Shown: positions 35,422 to 46,631 of the stretch, in pieces
Position numbering within the stretch: the stretch's first letter is position 1
Layout: each line of letters opens with the position of its first letter
Assembly: GCA_905183005.1 (NCBI GenBank)
Contig: CAJJDO010000060.1
Location: 62,001 to 126,000 of the forward strand
Length of the DNA stretch: 64,000 nt
From: Paramecium pentaurelia
Taxonomy: Eukaryota; Ciliophora; Oligohymenophorea; Peniculida; Parameciidae
Direction: 5' to 3'
Position numbers and translations under genes: made by a program
Notes under the pieces: generated by a model
Databases searched by the model: none
The model's input: only the letters and a program-made list of their open reading frames with translations
What the model was told of the DNA's origin: nothing

Positions 35422-38160
35422 TCAATTTTATTATTCTGATATTTTTGTAGTTAATCCTTTAGCAGTAGATCTGGCAGCCATCTAATTTAATTTAGAATTA
35501 ATACATTTTAAGATGCCATCATTACAGACTTTTAAGATGGACTTGTAGTCATTTTTCCAAAAGCATCTTATTGAAATTTTCTCTTTAATTCTTCAAGTTC
35601 TCTTTATTTAGTTGCTACCTCATCAAACTTCTTATTTAATTATTATTCCATATTGCCTAATTATCTATTTTTAGTTTCCAAATCATCATTTCTATTAATG
35701 AATTTATCAATATTTACAATCTTTAGATTTCCTTCTTTTATTTAATGACTAATTCACTATTTTATTAATCTCTTTGTTCAATCTCTTTCAATTAATTTAA
35801 TGTTCTTTGTTATTCTCTTTTTAAATTTTCTAATTCTGTACTCATATTATCATTTTCTTTTTTCTTATTAACTAATTATGATTAAGTTTCTTATAAATTA
35901 GATTTATATTATGATAATTCACCTTATAAATGATAAATCTCTTTATTATTAGCTTATTATTAAGTTTCTAATTTATTAATAAGTTATTCTTAATCCATTG
36001 ATTTATTTTTATATAATTCAGCTTCTTTTTTGACTTAATCATAATCAGACAATGGAACATTATTTTATTTAAATTATCTTTTCCATTAATCCATTTCTTA
36101 AATTTTAGCTTCTCTATCTTATCTAGTTTCTTCTAATTCATCATTTAATTCATTTACATCTTTAGTTAATTGTTAATTTTAAGCATATTATTCTTCTAGT
36201 TAGTTTTATAATTCTGCAATCTATGTTTCATTATTTTAAATTTGTTCTTCATTTTAAAGAATAGTTAATTGATTCTCTTCAATTAATTTATTACAATTAT
36301 CTATTTACTCTTTTTATTTTCTGATTTATTCATTTGTAGTACTTGTTAATGATTTTAAATCTTTATCTAATTTATCTCTCTCTATAGTAAGTTTTTATAT
36401 TTAACATTATTATTAATAATTTTGATCATCTAATTCTTGTATTCTTTATCTTTATTAAGACATCTTCTCAAAAATAATTTTGATTTATTATTCTAATTCA
36501 TTTTTCTCATTAATAAATTACATCCTTTGGTTTTCAAGAATATCATCTCTTTCCCTAACATCACATGATAATCTATCCACTTCTACTTAATATTCTTTTA
36601 ATTTTTATTATAAATCAGACATCTGATTCTTTTAAATTCTTAGAGTAGTTTAATTATAAGTTTTTTCTTTGTTTAATTAAACACTTAAATTTTCAGATAG
36701 AGTTGATCTTTATAATAATTCTTATCTTGTTTCTTCTAATTATGATAATAAGGTAGAATTTTATTCTTCAATTCCAGCAATTTTCACTAATAATGATTTA
36801 ACATGTGATTCACTCATTAATTTTTCTTGTAACTATTTAAAACTTTAATTTTAATATTCATTTTCCATTCTTTCAATTTCTTAAGTTAAATCATCAATCT
36901 TTTATTCATTCATTTATAGAGCCTATTGAAATTCTTACTCTTTTTATCTCAATATCCCTTTACTTCTTTCCATCATCCTTTATTCAAAGTCACCTCTAGT
37001 TTATTTAAAATCATCTAATTAAGATTTATATAATTGTAATGCTTGTTCATTCTAAAGTAATCGTTGTTAAAGAATAATACATTATTCAGATGATTAGTTT
37101 GTATTTAATGATAAATCTTTTAGTTTTTTGTCTTTTTCAATTAAATCTTAACCTTGTTATTAATTAGTATGTAATAATCTTGTAATTTCTTTCTATTAAA
37201 CTTAATTAATTGATTTCTATTCTTATAATTGTTTCCAAATATCTTGATTTTGTAATGTCAAATTTTGAATGGATTATTCATGTTATTAATATAATTTACT
37301 TGTTTACTCTTCTGCTTGTTAATCTTTACTTTATACTATATTGGTAATGTTTTATTCATATTGTTTTTCTAATCTTAAATATTTCTCTTTTGAAATATCT
37401 ATATCAGTTGTTAATCTGCTTAGTTCTATTTGAAGTTATTCTACTTTTTTTAAAAGAAGCTACTCTTATAATTCTTTATCAGCTATCATTTACTTATCTA
37501 TATAAGATTATTTTTGAAATGTTTCAATTTATTATTTTTATTCATTTACTTTAATTTAGAATTCTTATATTGATTATTTATAATCCAATATTTATTCCTA
37601 ATACTATTTTTCCATATGTTCATTTTCTTTCATTCTTTCAGTCTACAATTTGCTAAATGTATCATATTATTGTTTTTGATCTTATAGTTTTGTATTCATT
37701 TCAATAATGTATTTATTCATCAATGACTGTTAAAGCTATTCATATTATTCTCTAAATTTAAACGTTTATATATTACTTTAGATTTTCAAGTGATGATTAA
37801 TATTATTTATTTTATTAGGCTAACTTCTACTTATTCAATTCATTCTCTTAAAGCTTAAATTATAGATCACCCTTTAGTAATTCATTTTCTTTCAAAAGTC
37901 TCAGATATTCATTATCTTAGGTTTCCTTCATTTAATTCTGAAGATGCAGATTCTTATTTGCCTTTTCTAATTCTAAAAGGGTTTCATCCAATTAGGATTG
38001 CAATTCTAAAATTTTATAAAGATCTGCTACTTGCATTTATTTTATCCATTTATAATAGTTTCTCCTTATACTTTAGATCTTATAATTTGAGTGTCTATTC
38101 TGACTACATACGGGTTTTTGATAAAGGAGATACTGAAGGTCTATTTGGAGAATGGTCCAT
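35422..38160 (-). CDS. Long coiled-coil protein, 879 aa
   Basis: Introns at 38006-38030, 37752-37776, 35692-35717 and 35482-35504 keep a single frame. A ~20-residue Ser/Pro N-terminus (MDHSPNRPSVSPLSKTR) precedes more than 800 residues of nearly uninterrupted coiled coil, extremely rich in Gln (mostly TAA/TAG codons), Glu, Lys and Leu. A basic, small-residue C-terminus follows (around MAARSTAKGLTTKISEQQN). Such proteins in ciliates are commonly basal-body, kinetodesmal or cortical structural components. Here that is inference only. The plus strand over this gene contains no independent gene. Confidence 0.8.
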
Positions 38161-38287
38161 TCGGTTAAATTATATTAAAAAAAATAATTGTAATTTGGTT
38201 TTTTAAGAAAAATAAGTTGTTTGTTTGTTTTTTAAATATATGATATAAATTTGGATTTGAAATCATAATAGATAGAGAATAATTAAT

Positions 38288-38797
38288 TCATTTTAGATGT
38301 AAACTTGGCTATAATCTTGGAAAATAAGATGATTTTTTTAATGGTTTGTAAATCATGATATCTTTACATAAATCTGATAACTTAATTTGTTTATTAGAAG
38401 AATTGTCTTATAGAAGTATTTCATGACAAGAGTGTTTACTTTTTCTATTAGCACCTTCTTCTATTAAGTAGGAACTGTGTCTAAGTCTAGTAGATTTTTA
38501 GACATCTTTTTTAAGATTGAGTTATTTTTAATTCAATTATTTAAAATACTCTTCCATTAAAGATTTAAAGGAATGCTCTTATTAATAAATTTTAGGAAAT
38601 TTGTGAAAATGACATTCATGATTCACATCAATTCTTTTTCTTTATTCAATTGGTTAATGAATTTTCTTTTGTCTCAATTACACTAAAGATCTACTTTTAT
38701 GAATTTAAATGGGAGAATTTATATCCCACGCATTTTGTATTTCTTTATCTTCTAAATTTAATAATTAAGTTATGGCATTCTACTCTAGATTATCCAT
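38288..38797 (-). CDS. Hypothetical basic protein, 169 aa
   Basis: One intron-free frame, ATG at 38797 to TGA at 38290-38288. The product is polar and rich in Lys, Gln, Ser and His, with no TM or recognised motif. It starts MDNLEQNAITQLLNLEDKE and ends SYFPRLQPSLHLK. It sits in a run of five minus-strand genes (35.4-40.7 kb) with 60-130 bp gaps. Confidence 0.6.
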
Positions 38798-38870
38798 CTA
38801 TTTATTTTAATATTTATAAACTTTTTATCATATAAAATTATAATCAATATAAATTAACTAAAATAAGTAA

Positions 38871-39594
38871 TCACATACTATTCAATAATTTTTATTCAAG
38901 TAATTTGATAGTCTCAATCTAAAAAAAGATTGTAATAATAAAATACATATTATTTAATTTATTACTCTTAACTTTGAATAATCTTACTTGTTTATTCTTC
39001 TACTAATAGTCTATTTTTTCTTTCTTCTGTCAATTATATTTACAATTTATTATCAATATGAATAGAGGGTTAATAAAAGTTGGAGGATGAATTAAATTCA
39101 AGTGATAAGATTTTTATTAATTTATCACAATTTTAGTTTAATTAATTTTGCCATTATTACATAATACTTTAGTTAATTTATGTTTGTTTGTTATGGGTCA
39201 TTTGTTCACCAATTAATTTTAGACTTTTAAGAATTTTGTTAATTTAATCATCTTCAATACTTCTTATTCTAATACTCACATCTCCAAGATAAGAGCTAGT
39301 ATCTTAATTTTTTGTTTTTTCTTACTGAATATTATTAGAAACATTGTTGCTTTCCAATCTTGATAATTGAGATAAAGTATTAAAATGATATTTAGTTTTA
39401 AATGGATTTGTTTTAATTGGAGAATTTGGAGTATCTGCTCTAAATATTTGAAATTCATAAGTTGTTTTTGATACCTTATGCTTTTTATTTTATGATTTTC
39501 CTTTGGTTGAAAGTAATTAAGAAATGATGGATTACTGATTAGAAAACATTCCTATAGATACTTTTGGAGTATTGAAAAAGTTAGATTTAGTCAT
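38871..39594 (-). CDS. Hypothetical protein with C-terminal coiled coil, 231 aa
   Basis: One 28-nt intron at 38919-38946. The N-terminal ~90 residues are Ser/Thr/Lys/Pro-rich and probably disordered (MTKSNFFNTPKVSIGMFS). The C-terminal half is helical, with a probable coiled coil around LTEERKNRLLVEEQTSKIIQ, ending ETIKLLEQKLLNSM. No enzymatic motif. It may pair functionally with the neighbouring coiled-coil genes, but there is no direct evidence. Confidence 0.65.
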
Positions 39595-39661
39595 TTTACT
39601 TTAGTTTTTATTGTTTAACATATTAATATTTATATTTTGTTGTCTTAATTTTTGTAAAATG

Positions 39662-40663
39662 TCATTAGTATTTGTTGATTTCTACATTCTCCCATTTAGA
39701 ACATGGATATATATGTTTTATCTTTTCATATCTAAACTTCTCTATGATTTTACATGTGGTGGACTTCTCAACCTCTACTTCATATTCCTATCCTTTTGCT
39801 TAAACCTAATTTAAACCAATTTAAGCCTCAGAATAATACCTTTCTGCGATCAAATGAAAAGATTAGTGTACCAGATCTATTCTTAACTTTATGAGCTATA
39901 AGATCATAAAAGCTAAGTTTATGAGGTAAAATCATTCCATTGGCTACTATGATCAAGTCTTCTGGACTAAACTCTGTTAACTATTATTCCATAATAACAA
40001 ACACATACAAATCCAAAATCTCTTATGATTTCTCTTCTGGCCATTTCCAAAAATTCTAAGATTGTCATCTTCTTTTTAATTCTTAAAGACTTAGAACAAG
40101 TTGATGCATCCCAATATTAAAATTAAATATCAATCAGAGAATCCTTTTATGATTCTACTTCCTTCTAATATTATTCTAAATCATATACATTAAACACATA
40201 CCTGTCAATTATCTGGTCATCTCTTCAATTTTTCTTTCTCTATTCATATCAGGTAAATAAGTTGTATCTACATGTTCATTCTTCCCATAACTTTTTTATG
40301 GACTACCCTCATTATCTAAATCAAAAGACAGTAATGTAGTCTTCTTCTAATATTCTTCTTTTCGCTTTTATTTAAGTTCCAATTTTCTTTTATTTTCTTC
40401 CTCCTATTTTTGTTTCATATCCTGCATCACAAGATTATCAATATTCTCTCTCTTTCTCTTAAATTCCTCACGAGTAACAAGACCAACAGTCTTTTGTTTA
40501 AATTCATCTTCCAAAAAATCTTTATTTGATTAACCAAAACGTTCCTATTCACAAAGATTTCAATTCTTCTTACTTTGATATTTGTTGGTGCCTTTTTCAA
40601 AGACATCATCTCTTGGTCCTTTTTCAATTTTTCAATCTCATTAATGTCAATGTCTTTATACAT
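39662..40663 (-). CDS. FAM50: FAM50/XAP5-family nuclear protein, 294 aa
   Basis: Introns at 40545-40573, 40176-40201, 39981-40008 and 39806-39839 (34 nt). The N-terminal charged helical region includes KQKTVGLVTREEFKRKRENI (family TVGLVT). A KNEHVDTTYLPDMNRERKIE segment matches DTSYLPDxxREEEE, and the XAP5 C-terminal domain is clear: FQYWDASTCSKSLRIKKKMT, DLIIVANGMILPHKLSFYDL (family LIIPHHHSFYDFI) and EKFRYEKIKHIYPCSKWE. XAP5/FAM50 is a conserved nuclear protein linked to spliceosome C-complex assembly and, in Chlamydomonas, to transcription of ciliary genes. The length is close to the family norm. Confidence 0.9.
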
Positions 40664-41022
40664 TTAATATTTATATTTAATTCAGTGATTAATACAATAT
40701 TAAATAAACAACCCAATTATATATAAATTAACATTGCTATCATAATAATTCACATGTATTTTTTAATACTACTTCAAATAGAACAAATATTTTTTATTTT
40801 TTTCTATTATTAATATTAAATAATATTTCCTATTATATTTTATTTTGAATTTAAGAAAATCGTCTGATTATATAATTGATTACATTTATTATATCTCAAT
40901 CATAAATTATCTATTATATTATTTTTTTTTAAGGATTCTAATTTCTATAAAGAATCCATAAGAATTATATTTAATGAATGCATACTTTTTTCTATGTTAT
41001 AATTTTCTTATTCATTAATTAA
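40664..41022. other. Divergent intergenic region
   Basis: A 359-bp AT-rich spacer between the divergent FAM50 and senescence-domain genes. It should carry both promoters. No distinctive element was recognised. Confidence 0.4.
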
Positions 41023-42003
41023 ATGAACAATAATACTTAAGCTCAAATAGTAACAACATCATAAAATGCTCGACTTTTAGAATTAGTTTAGAATAGTAGA
41101 AAACTGGTTCATGAAGGATAAATCTAAATTTGTTATATGCCAGATGCTCGAATCTATTTTGTAATGATCAACACCTATTGTCAAACAATCTTTCCAAGCA
41201 CTCCTTGGGTTATTCTTAAGTCTGATAAAGGATTTTCTCTTTTATATCCAAATGCCACTGCAGGTAAGAGTTTCTAGAATATTTAGGATTAAATGGAATT
41301 TTCATTTAGAAAGGACAAGAAGGAGATCTATTTTTAAATACACTTCAACAATTAGTGTAAATAATTCCTTTTGAAAATGCTATCCAAATTCCTTAATTCA
41401 AATAAAGCATCCAAATACATTGCAAAGATATAGATATTAATCCATTAGAAAATAGTACTACAGCAGTGGGTTACATTAAGGCTGGAGGAGAGTAAGTATT
41501 GTACCTGATATCTTATTAAGAGCTTTGAAAGAAGGCTTTAATTGGTTAGGAGATAAGATAGCTAAAGGAGTTGCAGCAGGAGGTGAATACATCAATTCAA
41601 AAGTTGAGAAAAAAGAAGATGTAGAAGTCAAACCTGAAACTAAAATTAAAGTAGAAACTGCTAAGTCTAAGTTTTCATAAACAGTTGATGTAACTGGAGC
41701 ATATCTAAAATAATTATTCACTCCTGTTGTTTAAAAAGGGTCAGAAATAAAGTAAGATATTAATAAATAGATTGATAATTCAGATAGTTAAGGTAATCAA
41801 ATAAATTTATATTATAATTAAAGGATTGAAGGAAGGTCGAGAAATATTTGTGGCTACTTGGGACGCAATGGGAACTGCTTTGACTGGTCTAGGATCTGCA
41901 TTATCTAAGATTGGTGATTAGATAGGAACAGACACTAGAGCAATAGTAGAAAAGAAGTATGGATAGGATGTCTCTGAAACATATTTAGGTCCAAAACAAT
42001 AAG

Positions 42004-42038
<35 letters not shown>
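41023..42038 (+). CDS. Senescence/spartin-domain protein with C-terminal polyglutamine, 310 aa
   Basis: Introns at 41264-41286, 41492-41520 and 41793-41823; the last two end in AAG. The N-terminal ~120 residues form a beta-rich domain (ICYMPDARIYFVMINTYC). A Gly/Ala-rich helical region follows: EALKEGFNWLGDKIAKGVAA, EGREIFVATWDAMGTALTGL, and IGTDTRAIVEKKYGQDVSE. This matches the senescence domain of plant ERD7 and animal spartin, which binds lipid-droplet or endosomal membranes. The C-terminus is a run of Gln encoded by a TAA trinucleotide repeat directly before TGA. Function inferred: a peripheral membrane/lipid-associated protein. Confidence 0.72.
42004..42035 (+). repeat. TAA trinucleotide microsatellite coding polyglutamine
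   Basis: About ten consecutive TAA codons, after GAT, immediately before the TGA stop. Under the ciliate code TAA is Gln, so expansion or contraction changes only the length of the C-terminal polyQ tail. Confidence 0.85.
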
Positions 42039-42061
42039 TTTGAACAATAAATTTATTATTT

Positions 42062-42491
42062 TCATTCTGCAGCTGCTTCCTATTTAGCTTTCCATTCTTT
42101 CTCTTATTATAAGGCATAATCAATAGTACGCTAATTTTATAAATATAATGTCTATACCTTCTTATTGTTATATTAGTATACCCAAAGCCATGGATAATAG
42201 CAAAGACCAAAAATCACAACAGAATCTAAATTGCTTATTGATTCATTTACTTGCAAAAATGTAAATTTACCAAGCCCAAGGATTGTCAGCTACATTTCTA
42301 CCTAAAAATCTCCAAAAGGCTTTGACTTTGGGATCGCTATTCAAACGAGATACTACTTAGGGTTTTCTTACTACAAATAATTCTCATTTAATACCGAATG
42401 ATGGCTTCACTGTTTATTAATAGGGTATAGTCTTGAACCATTGAGGAGTATAATCCTTAACATTATTATAGATGAGACGACCGTACACCAT
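42062..42491 (-). CDS. Small single-TM protein, probably mitochondrial, 126 aa
   Basis: Introns at 42371-42394 and 42226-42250. The product reads MVYGRLIYNNVKDYTPQWFK... with FWRFLGRNVADNPWAWQIYI leading into one TM (IFANSVVIFGLCYYPWLWVY, residues ~70-92). An Ala/Glu/Lys-rich C-terminal helix ends KQEAAAE. Size, basic aromatic N-terminus and single TM resemble accessory subunits of mitochondrial respiratory complexes, many of which are ciliate-specific. This is an inference. Its start codon is only 26 bp from the divergent immunophilin gene. Confidence 0.6.
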
Positions 42492-42517
42492 ATCTAATTG
42501 ATATTAATTTAATTTAT

Positions 42518-43357
42518 ATGATTGACATCTAAATAATAAAGGAAGGTATTGGAGACACTCCTAGATAATACGAAGAAGTTTTCTGTAATAATAAATATCT
42601 CAAATCTTAGTCTTTTTTATTGCTCACAATCATAAAGGAGAATTACTTACTGGATCATAACATACTGCTACTAAAACAATAATTGGAAGAGGATGGTTAT
42701 AACCAGAAGTCGAAGAAGCTTTAAGTAAAATGAAATAAGGGGAAAGAAGTCTCATTAAGATTTATCATTCACCTGCCACAAAAGTATTATATATAACTAT
42801 CCAAAAGGAATTTTATGATTAATATGAAATCGAGATTATAAGAATAGGGAGAAAGAAGAATAATCCATGGCATTTAGAAGGAGAGGAAGTATATGAGAAA
42901 GCTTTGGAATTAAAAGGATTAGGGAATGGAGATATTAAATAATAAAAATATCTAGAAGCTTAAAATAAATATTTGGAATCATTAAATTTAATAAAAACAG
43001 AGTATTGTGATAGAGAATTAGAATTATAAGGTTAATTGAGATCTAATTTATCTTTAACATATTTGAAAAATAAATAATTTGAATAATGTATCAAATAAGC
43101 ATCAAATGTATTATAAGGATAACCAGAAAATGTTAAATTATTACATAGAAGAGCTGTGGCTTCAATTTAAATTGATGATTTTGATAGTGCTAAGTAAATA
43201 ATATAATAATATAATTAGATGTGATTTAAAATTGGCAAATTAATTGGATCCATAGAATGAGGAAGTAATAAAAGAATTATAGAGTATTGGAGAGAAAGAG
43301 AAATAGATTAAGAAGAAATAGTAGGAGAGAGCAAAGAAAATGCTTTTTGGAGAATGA
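42518..43357 (+). CDS. FKBP-like/TPR co-chaperone (immunophilin), 262 aa
   Basis: Introns at 42585-42610 and 43194-43218. The N-terminal ~85 residues match a divergent FKBP domain: IIKEGIGDTP (K.GxGxxP), GELLTG, IIGRGWLQPEVEEALSKMKQ (GxxxVIxGWxxxVxxMKxGE) and GERSLIKI. Residues ~115-250 form TPR helices (KALELKGLGNGDIKQQKYLE, CIKQASNVLQGQPENVKLLH) with the final basic EKEKQIKKKQQERAKKMLF. Large FKBPs with TPRs bind the Hsp90 C-terminus. Several aromatic pocket residues of active FKBPs are not evident, so prolyl-isomerase activity is doubtful. The TGA is 15 bp before the next ATG. Confidence 0.75.
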
Positions 43358-43372
43358 AACATTAATAATAAT

Positions 43373-44191
43373 ATGTTGATATTAATACTTTTTACAATAT
43401 GTTAATCAGTTATCGTGAGTTTGGATAAAACTTGTTTATGTTCAGAAATCTTTTTAGAATATGATTGTACAGCATTTGGATGTAAATTTGAATAGAAATT
43501 ATGTGCAAATTTGGTTTGTTCTGATGTTAAATCAAGAGTAGAATGTGATTCAAGATTTGATTGTTCATTTGATCATAAGACTTAAACTTGTTCTGTTTTT
43601 TCTTAATGCAATGCATATTATGTAGATGTAGAAGAGTAATGTTATAATAAAGGCAATTAAGTAATAGGATGTGTATCAAGTGGTAAAAAAAGTGAAGGTT
43701 ATTATTAATGTACTAATTATTTGGCAAAACAAATAGAGTATGTTGTTTGTTCTGAATAACTTACTTCAGCAAGTTGTAATGGTGTATAATCAGATGGTTA
43801 TAGATGTGTATGGAAGAGTATAAGTAATAAATGTGTGGCATTTTAATTGAATAATTGTGATGATGCATCTGACTTAAATGAACCTTTGTGTGATATAACT
43901 TATTGTGTATGGTTAAACAATGATTGTAAAGAGAAATAATGTAAGGATTTTACATCTTAAAGTTCATGCAAATACATTCCTCATTTAGATGGTAATTAAT
44001 TTACTATATGTTCTTGGTCAGGTAATTAATGTATTGAATTGAACAGTGTTTCTTAACTTTAATAAAATAATTGTTCAATTCTAACATTAGGTACATACTT
44101 TTGGAATAATGTAAAAAATTAATGTATAGAATGTGAAGGATATAGTAAATTATTTTTAATGAGTTTGATTATATTAATCATATAATTCTGA
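43373..44191 (+). CDS. Cysteine-rich secreted/surface protein, 272 aa
   Basis: One intron-free frame. An N-terminal signal peptide (MLILILFTICQSVIVSL) is followed by ~25 regularly spaced Cys (patterns like CLCSEIFLEYDCTAFGCKFE and FDCSFDHKTQTCSVFSQC). A short hydrophobic C-terminus (KLFLMSLIILIIQF) has no basic tail, as in GPI-anchored proteins. Ciliate surface or mucocyst proteins often look like this. No specific family is recognised. It starts 15 bp after the preceding gene's stop, with 41 bp to the next gene. Confidence 0.7.
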
Positions 44192-44232
44192 ATCAATTAA
44201 AATATATAATATAATATTTTAACAATAAATTA

Positions 44233-46470
44233 ATGAAATAAATTACAGATAACGACAACTATTCAGTTGATGGTATTAATTGTAATTACTTATCATTAGG
44301 TTGGAATTTTGATGAATAGTCCAATTTCATAAAATACACAAAATTTGTTATTCCTTTCACTATCTTAATCAATATTTATCTTATTGTGATTACTTTTCTT
44401 TATAAGACTATTTATCCACCATACTTTTATGAGATATTACTTTACTCTTCTATCTATGGAATATCTTTATCGATATTCAATATATTTTGGAAATAAGAAA
44501 GTATTATGTATAAATTATAAACTTCTTAGAGGATTCAGTAATTAGATAATTATCATTTGTTTTAAATGGCTTAATGATAATAATGGCAATCTCTTTGATG
44601 ATATTCTTTATTGCCTCATTTGAAGCTGATTACAATTATAAAATTGGTGAGAATTCCAGTTATATCAATTAAATTTAAGAATGGTAACATTTTACACTTT
44701 TATTTCGTTCAATACTCTTATCATTATTCCTACTTCTAATTTCATATTTTTATATTACTTATAGTCTATATCTTTGTTAAGATTAGTAAAATCTCATGAT
44801 AGCTTTACACATTTACAATACTTTATTTTTTATAACTGGAATAGCTATCAATCACTATTCAAAACTTATTGGATTTTAATTAATATTATTATTATTATTA
44901 ATATCAACAAGTATATTAGTTTATAGTGCTAATCTTAAAAAGATTAAAGTAGCTTATTTTACTATTGGAGCTATTTTATTATTTTATTTAATACTCAATC
45001 AATATTAACATTTTTCAAATGTAAGATAGGCAAAATAAAATAAAATATCAGTTTTAAATGATTGTTCAGCTCATTTAAGAAATCTACATATGGACTTTTT
45101 ATTTGCCAATACTAATTGTTAAAAATATTAAGAAAATTTATAATGTAATGATGATTAAAAAGCCTTTATGTGGGAATTGGATACAAAAATACCCATTTCT
45201 TAAAGAGATACAAAATTAGGATGTTTGAATCTAAATTGTTGTGGAATAGTGGCTGATAGATCTAAATTTAAATTGAATGTCATTACTTTAGTTCATTAAT
45301 TAATTGGTTTTGCTACATTAACACTTATTTTGTACATATCATAAAAACCTCCATTATTGAATACAGAAATAAAAATTTATGATTTCATTTTTGGAACTAT
45401 TTAGTTATTTTTAATTATTATAACAATCTTTTTATTTAGTAAAGAAATTAATTAAGATATCAATAAATTTAATTCACTTTAAACTTCTAAATATATAGAT
45501 ATTCCAAAAGGATGTAGTTAAATGAAAAATTTCATTACTCTAAATTGTTAATTTATATATTGTGATAATATTGAATTAACAATTAAAACAGATTTTCCAA
45601 TGAATTATTATAGATTAAGTAATTCTAAAGATTTTTATGTTGATGATTCAAATTTCACAGAATTAAAATTTATTGGTAAATTTGATGCCATCTAAAATTA
45701 TATCTATTCAAATGTATTTAAATATTTATATTTAGATCTATATATGTGTTACTAGTAAAACAGTTAATATAGACTTTACAATTTAAAAATCTACTAGATT
45801 GCTTAAAGAAATTAGTTAAACTAATCTTATTTAGAATTAAGACATACTTAAAACACTCTAAGCAGTTAGATTTTGGAAATTAGAGTGTTAATTAAACATT
45901 AATTAAAATTACACTATAAAATTACTTAATCCAATCACTAATACTGAATATTTATAGATACAAAATTAGAATACTTTAAATTTTATATAAGAATAATCTT
46001 ATATATTAATAATATAATCCAAAGGATATATTCCTTATGAATAAAACATTTTTATTAATAAGGATACATTATTAAACATAAATCTAATCAAATAATAGAA
46101 ATAACTATCAATTATTTTATAAGGATCTAAATAATCTATGTTAGGTACAACATTTGCAACCAGTATTTATAAATAATATACAACTACAAAGTGGATTGGA
46201 TCTAATAATTATATGCATCTAGAATATATTGATGATACAACTTAAATAATAAAAATAGATGAAATTGATTATCCTATTTTGGTATTTATTATAAATCCTA
46301 ATTATGATGCATTATTAACTATTTATGATGAAGATCGTTTATTATATAAATCATACACTAATAAATAAATTAATACATAATAAGTTTTATGTTTATAAGG
46401 TAATACAATAAATTATTTAAAATCACAAACATCAAATAAATTATTGCCTAATAGTCTTATATGTTAATGA
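44233..46470 (+). CDS. Polytopic membrane protein, 728 aa, unknown family
   Basis: Introns at 44501-44529 (29 nt) and 45714-45735 (22 nt). The first ~420 residues hold about eight hydrophobic segments (FVIPFTILINIYLIVITFLY; LNGLMIIMAISLMIFFIA; ISILVYS near 240). They are split by a soluble loop with many Cys (CSAHLRNLHMD, LGCLNLNCCGIV). The C-terminal ~300 residues are soluble and beta-rich (IYICVTSKTVNIDFTIQKST, PNYDALLTIYDEDRLLYKS). No pore, transporter or enzyme signature was recognised. The preceding Cys-rich surface gene lies on the same strand 41 bp away, but a functional link is unproven. Confidence 0.65.
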
Positions 46471-46631
46471 TTACTATTTTAATAAATGTTAATAATATTA
46501 AACATATTATATTATATAATAAAATAATCCATTATATTATTTTACTATAATTAATAGATGATAATCTCTCCTTTTTTTGTATATAAATTTTTGTATAATG
46601 TGTAAATGTATTATTTATATTACAATATTTA

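Noticed and set aside
35500..38200. Plus-strand open frames opposite the long coiled-coil gene
   Set aside because: The minus-strand frame is continuous for 879 codons with heptad structure. Glu/Gln/Lys-rich coding leaves long antisense frames.
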